DNA from: Acidobacteriota bacterium | Lineage (GTDB): Bacteria; Acidobacteriota; Terriglobia; Versatilivoradales; Versatilivoraceae | Reading direction: 5' to 3' | Assembly: GCA_026706225.1 (NCBI GenBank) | Contig: JAPOZE010000345.1 | Span: forward strand, 1-7,235 | DNA: 7,235 nt | In this document: positions 1-5,044 of the stretch, piece after piece | Position numbering within the stretch: the stretch's first letter is position 1 | How the letters are laid out: the number at the start of each line of letters is the position of its first letter | Made by a program: the position numbers and the translations under genes | The notes under the pieces: generated by a model | What the model saw: only the letters and a program-made list of their open reading frames with translations | The model's database searches: none | Told to the model about the DNA's origin: nothing

Positions 1-100
1 GGTTCGAGACAGGAATAAGCCCTAGTTCCTGAAGGCGTTTTTCAAGGGCGGCTTCGGTTACTATCTTACTCGTGCTGGGTGGGGAAGACCATATGCTCAT
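1..100 (-). CDS. Unrecognised protein, N-terminal 33 residues only (runs off the window)
   Basis: Read on the minus strand from ATG at 100-98, the frame stays open for 33 codons to the window edge. It begins MSIWSSPPSTSKIVTEAALE and continues through KRLQELGLIPVSN. A strong Shine-Dalgarno (AGGAAGG) lies 8 nt before the ATG, which is the main reason to believe the start. After a Ser/Pro/Thr-rich leader, residues 14-28 look like an amphipathic helix rich in Ala, Glu, Leu, Lys and Arg. No family can be named from so little. The gene diverges from the small membrane protein at 164, with 63 nt between the two starts, so the pair may share a control region. Base composition is less GC-rich than in the genes to the right. 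Confidence 0.55.
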   Translation of the reverse strand, partial: MSIWSSPPSTSKIVTEAALEKRLQELGLIPVSN

Positions 101-163
101 CGATTTTTCCTTCCTATTTACTAAATTCAAACACCCCCTAGAGACTGCTCAGGAGTACTCGTT

Positions 164-355
164 ATGTGGCAATTCCTGAAATCGCTTTCCATCAATTTGC
201 AAGCTACAGGTCCAGCGCTTGTGCTCATCGTCTGGACTGTGTGCGTGGCCGTGGTGGGGCTCTATGGTGATGGCCCTGTTGCAAAATCAGCGCTGACGAC
301 ACTTCTCATCGGTGGTCTAATAATCCTTTTTGGTATCTCAAGAATACCCCGCTAA
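164..355 (+). CDS. Small two-helix membrane protein, hypothetical (63 aa)
   Basis: The start is supported by AGGAG at 151-155, 8 nt before the ATG. The protein has a short basic, aromatic N-terminus (MWQFLKSL), a hydrophobic segment at about residues 16-35, a short polar turn with GDGPVAKS at about 35-42, and a second hydrophobic segment at about 43-59, ending in the charged tail SRIPR. This layout predicts an inner-membrane hairpin. The family is not recognised. It could be a regulatory small membrane protein, a phage or defence accessory protein, or a leftover of a larger gene. It diverges from the partial gene at 1-100 and is followed by about 164 nt without a gene before the 3' end of the ligase gene. 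It is more AT-rich than the rest of the window, which may point to separate ancestry. That it is a real gene is fairly likely; its function is unknown. Confidence 0.6.
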   Translation: MWQFLKSLSINLQATGPALVLIVWTVCVAVVGLYGDGPVAKSALTTLLIGGLIILFGISRIPR

Positions 356-359
356 AAGG
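325..359 (+). terminator. Possible hairpin across the stop codon of the small membrane protein gene
   Basis: CCTTTT (325-330) can pair with AAAAGG (354-359), and inside it GGTAT (332-336) pairs with ATACC (344-348). The two helices are separated by an unpaired T on one side and CCGCT on the other. The stop codon TAA lies in this structure. No T-run follows directly (a TTTTTT occurs only near 381-386), so this is a weak terminator or mRNA-stability candidate at best. Confidence 0.2.
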
Positions 360-519
360 CCAGGAACAGAGAAAGAACAGGTTTTTTGCTGAAGTCGGTT
401 CGTCTCACTCACACCGCCTCGGGAACCCCTTGGTTACGATTCGAGGTAGTTCCCATAATTTACAGAGATTCTTGGAATGGCTGGAGAGCGGGAAGTCGCC
501 AACAGCTCACCACCTTACG

Positions 520-1680
520 CTAGCCATCGGCGCCGACTCCCTGGCGGGTCTCGGCAATCACCAGGTCGACCACGGCCCGCAGCGCTTCCTGCTCGGTGTC
601 GCCCTCCAGCCGGCGGAGCCGAAAATGGTCGAGCTGGCGGTCGGCGCCGCTGTCTTCCCGAACGATGGTAAGCACGTGGCCAAGCTCCCGCTCACAGCCG
701 AGCTCGCGGGCATCCTCCGCCAGATCCTCCACCAGCCGCGCGGTGTAGTCTTCGATGTCCACCCGTTCCTCGGCGCCGTACAGGTCACCGAAGAAGGCCA
801 GCACCCCGTAGCGCTGGGCAAGCCAGCGGTTCTCCGCGATCAATTCGGTCGGCGGATCGGGAGGCAGCAGGCCTGCGCTGTCGAGGCGCGACAGGCGCCG
901 GACCAGCGAAGCGTAGAGTGCCACGATACTTGACACGTCGTCGAGGCGCGGGCAAACGTCGCAGATCCGTATCTCCACCGTCGGAAAGTTTTGGGAGGGT
1001 CGGATGTCCCACCACAGCTCGCTGCCGCTCTGGATGAAACGCATGCGCTGGTAGGTCGCCAAGAGACGTTCATACTCCGCCCGCGACGACAGCGGGCCCG
1101 GCAGGCTGGTGCGGGGCAGCACTCCCAGGATGTTCAGGCGGTTGGACTTGAAGCCGGTCTCGCGCCCGCCGTGGAACGGCGAGGACGTTGACAGCGCGTG
1201 GAGCAGCGGCAGGTAGGGCCGCATCGCCGTCATGACCCGGATCCGCGAGTCGGGGCCGCCGAAGCCTGCGTGGATGTGCATGCCGCCGATGAGTAGCTGC
1301 CGCACGCTCTCCTGAAAGGTGACCACGAATCGCTGGTAGCGTTCCCGCGGCGTGATCAGTTGTGACTTCCATTCGGCGAACGGGTGGGTCGAGGCCGCCA
1401 TCACCGCCACCCCGTGCTCGGCGGCAGCCTCGATCACCAGGCGGCGGGTTTCCCGCACCGCCTCGCACGCCTCCCTCACCGACCCGCACACCCTGGTGCT
1501 GGTCTCGATCTGGGTCCGCAACACCTCGTGGGCGACCGTGTGGGGCCCACGGTTCCGTTCGCACGCCTCGAAGATTCCGGGGCTTGGATCGGACTCCAGG
1601 TCGCGGGTGTCGGGGTCGACCAGGAAGAACTCCTCCTCGACGCCGAGCGTGATGTTGAGATCGGATTCACTCGTGGTCAT
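520..1680 (-). CDS. ybdK: YbdK-type carboxylate-amine ligase (glutamate-cysteine ligase family 2)
   Basis: This 386-residue protein matches the YbdK/GCS2 family, ATP-dependent carboxylate-amine ligases of the glutamine synthetase fold. E. coli YbdK has weak gamma-glutamylcysteine synthetase activity; the natural substrate is generally unknown. Visible family landmarks in order are GVEEEFFLVDP (13-23), the acidic metal/nucleotide-binding start; RTQIETSTRVC (55-65); ASTHPFAEW (96-104); GGMHIHAGF (132-140); SSPFHGGRETGFKSNR (166-181); and WWDIRPSQNFPTVEIRICDVCP (223-244). Length is close to the roughly 370 residues of the E. coli protein, so it looks complete and cytosolic. I chose ATG at 1680; the frame extends to a TTG at 1710, but those ten extra residues lack family features. 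Neither start has a clear Shine-Dalgarno. The gene lies about 185 nt downstream of the SRPBCC gene on the same strand and may be transcribed separately. Confidence 0.9.
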   Translation of the reverse strand: MTTSESDLNITLGVEEEFFLVDPDTRDLESDPSPGIFEACERNRGPHTVAHEVLRTQIETSTRVCGSVREACEAVRETRRLVIEAAAEHGVAVMAASTHPFAEWKSQLITPRERYQRFVVTFQESVRQLLIGGMHIHAGFGGPDSRIRVMTAMRPYLPLLHALSTSSPFHGGRETGFKSNRLNILGVLPRTSLPGPLSSRAEYERLLATYQRMRFIQSGSELWWDIRPSQNFPTVEIRICDVCPRLDDVSSIVALYASLVRRLSRLDSAGLLPPDPPTELIAENRWLAQRYGVLAFFGDLYGAEERVDIEDYTARLVEDLAEDARELGCERELGHVLTIVREDSGADRQLDHFRLRRLEGDTEQEALRAVVDLVIAETRQGVGADG

Positions 1681-1865
1681 GGTGGGAAACGCGGGCCAAG
1701 CCCCTGTCAATCAGCATCCAACAATGCTTTTGCGGTCCAGGCATGTCGAGAGTGCCGCTTCCCGATTGTACCGATGTCCCTGCCCGGATCCGCCACAGAT
1801 GCGGAAAACCTTCGCCGGACGGGGACTCTATCAGGGAGTAGCCTCCAAAGGAAGCAAGCCGTCCA

Positions 1866-2336
1866 CTATCGGTCCGCTGCGGTCTCAGCCTGGATTGCTT
1901 CCGCACGGGCTTTCAATCCCTCGGCCACATCATCGAAGCCGCGACGCATGTAGCCACCGAAACACAGGAACACCATGGGCGCCAGCACACCCGTCAATCG
2001 ATCCGTGTTGTGATAGGTGCAGTCTCTCCGTCCGACCGGTTCGAGATGCTGCTCCCGCACCGCGTGCAGAAGCCAACGCGCTCCGAATGCCCTTTCCCAG
2101 GCGATAAGCCGAGGTTTCTCGAATGCGCACACCCTTTCGGCGATTCTGAACTTCGCCGGCCCCATGCGCACCAGCAGACTTGCGGGCGATCCGATGGAAA
2201 AATCGGTTCGGACCTGCGGCGTGAACGGGTTCCAGTCACGGTACGTGTCAACTTCGGTGAGGACAGTCCAGACGACCTCGATGGGTGCATGGATCTCAAC
2301 CGGTTCGGTGCGAACTTCAAGTTTCCGCATGGTCAT
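1866..2336 (-). CDS. SRPBCC (START-like) family protein
   Basis: This 156-residue protein has the look of the SRPBCC fold (polyketide cyclase/START-like), which forms a deep hydrophobic pocket for lipids or other apolar ligands. The N-terminal strand and helix carry the usual pattern: VEIHAPIEVVWTVLTEVDTYRDWNPF (about residues 13-38), followed by alternating strand-like segments (SLLVRMG, FRIAERVCAF, LIAWERAF) and a C-terminal helix rich in Ala and Glu (about 132-152). There is no signal peptide, so it is probably cytosolic. The start codon overlaps the stop of the SDR gene as ATGA, strongly suggesting translational coupling and a shared task. A second in-frame ATG occurs two codons later. 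The ligand and reaction cannot be read from the sequence; the family includes cyclases, lipid carriers, ligand sensors and toxin-like members. Confidence 0.8.
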   Translation of the reverse strand: MTMRKLEVRTEPVEIHAPIEVVWTVLTEVDTYRDWNPFTPQVRTDFSIGSPASLLVRMGPAKFRIAERVCAFEKPRLIAWERAFGARWLLHAVREQHLEPVGRRDCTYHNTDRLTGVLAPMVFLCFGGYMRRGFDDVAEGLKARAEAIQAETAADR

Positions 2337-3328
2337 TCACTCCGAGGTTTGGCGAGAGTCTCGACCCAGTCGGCCGACCGGTCCCACAACTCTCTCGAGA
2401 CGGACTGCTGTCTGCATTGAACGCTCGGTTGTGCGATCTTGCAGTGTTCGTAATAGCTTCCGCCCTGCAAGGGAGACTTGCTTGCGCACATCACCACGGT
2501 TTGGGCCCCGAACTTCGGATGCAACAACAGCAGTGACGCAAGCGCGAAACCGGTGCGACCCGCAGAGAATCCGAACTTTCCTTCCAAAATCGCCATCCGC
2601 GTGATGTTGGTGTAGACCGACCCCGGGTGCAGCGCCACCGATCGCAGGTTGTATGCCTGAGCGAATCGCCTGTCGATCTCGAATGCAAAATGAACAAGCG
2701 CCAGTTTCGACAACCCGTACGCATCCCAGGAATTGTAACCCTCGCCGTCACGGAAAAGGTCCCTGTTGTTCGCCCGGTCGTGCAGGTGGGACGAAACCGT
2801 GACCACCCGTGCATCCCCGCTTTCCAGGCCACTCTGCTTCAGGCACGGCAGCAGCAGATGCGTCAGGTGGAAGGTTCCCAGGTAGTTGGTGCGCCAGTGA
2901 ACTTCAAGGCCGTCCCGTGTCAGGGGTGGCTTCCTCTGCGGACTGAGGACGTTCTTGTGAGTTCCCGCGTTGTTGACCAGCACGTGAAGGATTCCCTCAT
3001 GCCTGCGTTGATACCAGGCTGCGAAACCGGCGACGCTGTCGACATCGCACAGATCGAGCGGGTGGACTGTGATCCGGTTCTCGTCAGCGCCCATTCGGCG
3101 CAGGTCGTTCTTCAGGCAACTCTCCGCAAGTTCCACGTTGCGCACGCCGGTTGCAACCACGCGGGCCCCCCAGCCCGCAAGAATCCTGGCAGTCTCATAA
3201 CCAATGGACCGGGGAGAGGCTCCGGTCACGATGACATTCCGTCCCGACATGTCGACCCTTTGAGCCAGGGGCTTGGGGGCACAAAGGCGCCGGAGATGGA
3301 TAACGGACTTGGCAAGCGTGCTGGTCAT
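2333..3328 (-). CDS. Short-chain dehydrogenase/reductase, retinol-dehydrogenase-like
   Basis: This 331-residue classical SDR uses NAD(P)(H) to interconvert an alcohol and a carbonyl. The Rossmann motif is at 35-43 (TGASPRSIG), then HPLDLCD (89-95), the structural motif NNAG (119-122), the catalytic Asn in WRTNYLG (N148), the catalytic Ser in VVTVSSH (S179 or S180), and the catalytic pair in WDAYGLSK (Y204 and K208), followed by HPGSVYTN (234-241). The WDAYGLSKLA stretch resembles retinol dehydrogenase/WW-domain oxidoreductase and protochlorophyllide-reductase-like SDRs. The nucleotide motif is unusual: it has one extra residue and no central glycine. Start ATG at 3328 has no strong Shine-Dalgarno. 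An internal ATG at 3250 (residue 27) follows AAAGGG, but it would cut into the segment RVDMSGRNVIVTGA that usually precedes the first strand. The stop overlaps the SRPBCC start. The substrate is unknown. Confidence 0.88.
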   Translation of the reverse strand: MTSTLAKSVIHLRRLCAPKPLAQRVDMSGRNVIVTGASPRSIGYETARILAGWGARVVATGVRNVELAESCLKNDLRRMGADENRITVHPLDLCDVDSVAGFAAWYQRRHEGILHVLVNNAGTHKNVLSPQRKPPLTRDGLEVHWRTNYLGTFHLTHLLLPCLKQSGLESGDARVVTVSSHLHDRANNRDLFRDGEGYNSWDAYGLSKLALVHFAFEIDRRFAQAYNLRSVALHPGSVYTNITRMAILEGKFGFSAGRTGFALASLLLLHPKFGAQTVVMCASKSPLQGGSYYEHCKIAQPSVQCRQQSVSRELWDRSADWVETLAKPRSE

Positions 3329-3354
3329 GTCTCAACAGCCGGACAGGGGTGCGA

Positions 3355-3384
3355 TTGCGGGCACCGTTTCCGTCTTGCTATGGT
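3355..3384 (+). promoter_or_regulatory. Candidate promoter for the squalene synthase gene
   Basis: A TTGCGG at 3355-3360 and TATGGT at 3379-3384 are separated by 18 nt and resemble sigma-70 -35 and -10 elements. The -10 is preceded by TGC, an extended -10 feature. It would leave a leader of roughly 200 nt before the squalene synthase ATG. The matches are partial, so this is only a candidate. Confidence 0.3.
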
Positions 3385-3408
3385 AGCTTTGGACAGGCGG
3401 TTTTCCAA
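3380..3408 (-). promoter_or_regulatory. Candidate promoter for the SDR-SRPBCC pair
   Basis: On the minus strand, TTGGAA (3408-3403) and TACCAT (3385-3380) are 17 nt apart, each matching four of six consensus bases. The -10 lies on the same near-palindromic GCTATGGTAGC used by the plus-strand candidate. The start point would fall roughly 45 nt before the SDR ATG. Confidence 0.3.
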
Positions 3409-3594
3409 TCGCCCAACTGCGGAGGCACACTTCGATTGGGCGCGGCCCTGAGTGTCGAGGGTGACGGTTGTTCCGTTGGCGGACTGTCCGGCCTTCGCAA
3501 GCCGGGCTTTCAGGTCATCCGGTCGCTCCTGTCGCCGGGTACGTCCTGCAGGAACAGCTTGTTTTCGGTTCGCTCACAGGGAATCGGCATCGAC

Positions 3595-4641
3595 ATGGCC
3601 GCAAGTCACCTGGACTCTTCGGACTCGGACGACTTGGCATTCCAGGCGGAAATGCTGAAAGGTGTTGCCCGCACCTTTGCGCTCACCATTGCCCAGTTGC
3701 CGCGCAACCTGCACGAGGCGGTGGGGAACGCCTATCTGCTGTGCCGGATTGCCGATACCATCGAAGACGAACCGGCGCTTTCCCTGGAACGGAAGCAGGC
3801 ATTCTCGGAACGATTTATCGAGATCGTGGCCGGCCGAGATGATCCCGCTTCGTTTGCCGGTGAGCTCGGCCCGCTGTTGTCCTCGTCAACCGGCAGCGCC
3901 GCCGGGCGCCTGGTCGCCAACACCCCGCGGGTCATTGGCCTCACGCGGCGGCTCAACCTTGCCCAGCGCAAGGCGCTACACCGTTGCGTAGGGATCATGT
4001 CGCGCGGCATGGTGGAGTTTCAGCGCAGCGCCAGCACCGAGGGCCTGCGGGACGTGGCCCAGTTGAACCGCTATTGCTATCACGTGGCCGGGGTGGTCGG
4101 CGAAACCCTGACGGCGCTGTTTTGCGACCACTCCGAAGAGATCGACAAGCGGCGCGAGGATCTGTTGCCGCTGTCGGTCTCCTTCGGTCAGGGGCTGCAG
4201 ATGATCAACATCCTCAAGGACCTGTGGGAGGACCGCAGCCGCGGCGTATGCTGGCTGCCTCGGGACGTCTTCCGCAGGGCCGGAATCGACCTCCGTTCCC
4301 TCTCTCCCGGAATGGCCGATCCGGGCTTCGCCGAGGGACTTCTCGAGCTGGTGGCGATGACGCGCGACCACCTCGCAAACGGGTTGCGCTTCATCGGCAA
4401 CCTCCCCACCCGCGAGACCGGCATTCGCCGTTCCTGCCTGTGGCCTTTGGCGTTCGCGGTGCTGACCCTGCGGCGCATCAGCCGCAAGCCGACCTTCAGC
4501 AGCGGACGGGAGGTCACGGTCTCGCGGCGCGGCATTTGGGCGGCAGCCCTCCTCACCAGTGTCCTGGCGCGTTCCAACCTGGCTTTGAATCTGCTCTTCA
4601 AGCTGTTTACCTGGGGTCTGCCCAAGTCGTCGGCGGCATGA
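3595..4641 (+). CDS. Squalene synthase (farnesyl-diphosphate farnesyltransferase), complete
   Basis: This 348-residue trans-isoprenyl diphosphate synthase probably condenses two farnesyl diphosphates, via presqualene diphosphate, to squalene, at the inner face of the membrane. The first Mg-diphosphate motif is DTIED at 54-58 (in LLCRIADTIEDEP) and the second is DLWED at 209-213 (in NILKDLWEDRSRGVCWLPRDVF). Between them, RYCYHVAGVVGE (159-170) matches the family's central helix, with the tyrosine expected to aid catalysis. The N-terminal VARTFALTIAQLP (24-36) is also typical. This is the one-protein squalene synthase type rather than the HpnC/HpnD pair. The hydrophobic C-terminus (about 314-340) may associate with membrane. 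I chose ATG 3595, with a distant AGGGA (3578-3582). A TTG at 3559 with AGGA at ideal spacing is an alternative, and the frame stays open further upstream without family-like sequence. The gene diverges from the SDR gene and has a paralogue at the window end. Confidence 0.88.
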   Translation: MAASHLDSSDSDDLAFQAEMLKGVARTFALTIAQLPRNLHEAVGNAYLLCRIADTIEDEPALSLERKQAFSERFIEIVAGRDDPASFAGELGPLLSSSTGSAAGRLVANTPRVIGLTRRLNLAQRKALHRCVGIMSRGMVEFQRSASTEGLRDVAQLNRYCYHVAGVVGETLTALFCDHSEEIDKRREDLLPLSVSFGQGLQMINILKDLWEDRSRGVCWLPRDVFRRAGIDLRSLSPGMADPGFAEGLLELVAMTRDHLANGLRFIGNLPTRETGIRRSCLWPLAFAVLTLRRISRKPTFSSGREVTVSRRGIWAAALLTSVLARSNLALNLLFKLFTWGLPKSSAA

Positions 4642-4753
4642 GCGGGACTTCTTCACAAGGAACGACCGGCAGCGATCCCGCCCGGCGGGCAGGGTTGCTG
4701 CAAGACGCTTCATGTCCCTTCGCCCTTGCCAATCCACAACGCTTCCGTCGCTT

Positions 4754-4894
4754 TCGGATTCCGGCGTGAACCTCTTGTTCAAGATGGTACCCCGCGGCCT
4801 GCCCGGGCCCGCGCGCACCGGAATGGCCAACGCTTCGCCTGCTCTGCCCTGGTGGCCATTCAATCGGGGATTGAAACAGCCGCCCTGCCGGTGA
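4754..4894 (+). pseudogene. 3'-end remnant of another squalene synthase copy
   Basis: Read in the frame starting at 4754, this gives SDSGVNLLFKMVPRGLPG and then an unrelated-looking tail to a TGA at 4892. It matches the C-terminal end of the paralogue at the window end (SDSALKFLFKAVARGLPG) without gaps. Over 53 nt I count 42 identical bases with that copy, including a run CCGCGGCCTGCCCGG. The complete copy just upstream ends with the related NLALNLLFKLFTWGLP. The two aspartate motifs and the rest of the enzyme are missing, and sequence 5' of about 4750 does not align. It is therefore the tail of a deleted or recombined third copy, lying about 113 nt after the stop of the intact gene. Confidence 0.7.
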
Positions 4895-4952
4895 GAAAAT
4901 AGGCGGGTCAAGCCGCGGGTATGACCGGGTGCGCCTGCAACCGGGCCGGAAA

Positions 4953-4968
4953 CTCCGAGTCCTCGGAG
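4953..4968. repeat. Inverted repeat upstream of the efflux lipoprotein gene
   Basis: CTCCGAG (4953-4959) and CTCGGAG (4962-4968) are perfect 7-base complements separated by two bases. As RNA it would form a 6-bp stem with a 4-nt loop; as DNA it could be a protein-binding dyad. First of three symmetric elements before the gene at 5045. Confidence 0.4.
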
Positions 4969-4976
4969 CCGCCCCA

Positions 4977-4990
4977 GGCAATCGATTGCC
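4977..4990. promoter_or_regulatory. Perfect 14-bp palindrome, possible operator
   Basis: GGCAATCGATTGCC is fully self-complementary with no spacer, a form common for dimeric repressor sites such as TetR- or MarR-type operators of efflux genes. It ends 54 nt before the start codon of the efflux lipoprotein. No regulator gene is visible in the window, so the role is inferred from form and place only. Confidence 0.4.
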
Positions 4991-5004
4991 CGGATTTTCC
5001 CCCG

Positions 5005-5025
5005 CCCGGGCTTTCCCAGCCCGGG
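5005..5025 (+). other. Strong GC hairpin in the leader of the efflux lipoprotein gene
   Basis: CCCGGGCT (5005-5012) pairs perfectly with AGCCCGGG (5018-5025) around the loop TTCCC. It lies 9 nt before the likely Shine-Dalgarno GGGA (5035-5038). It is followed only by TTT, not a long T-run, so it could be a weak terminator of upstream transcription, an mRNA-stability element, or a control of ribosome access. Confidence 0.4.
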
Positions 5026-5044
5026 TTTCCGACCGGGATCAGCC

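Noticed and set aside
1705..1710. TTGACA on the minus strand just before the ligase start, a perfect -35 hexamer
   Set aside because: At 17 nt further on there is no -10-like sequence and the ligase ATG is too close; the match is probably chance.
1352..2107. Plus-strand frame of 251 codons opposite the ligase 5' part and the intergenic region
   Set aside because: The product is Ser/Arg/Pro-rich without recognisable structure; it spans two real genes on the other strand.
2627..3451. Plus-strand frame of 274 codons opposite the SDR gene
   Set aside because: It is antisense to a protein with a complete SDR catalytic set and shows no motif of its own.
3349..3594. N-terminal extension of the squalene synthase frame from GTG at 3349
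   Set aside because: The extra 82 residues show no family similarity and the region fits a divergent promoter and leader; family sequence begins shortly after ATG 3595.
3595..4641. Assignment as HpnC or HpnD of the hopanoid pathway
   Set aside because: The motifs NILKD.WED..RGVCWLPRD and CRIADTIED fit the single-enzyme squalene synthase group better, and no HpnE-like oxidase gene is nearby.
4866..4879. GGGGATTGAAAC-like string recalling the end of a CRISPR repeat
   Set aside because: It occurs once, with no repeated copies or spacers around it.
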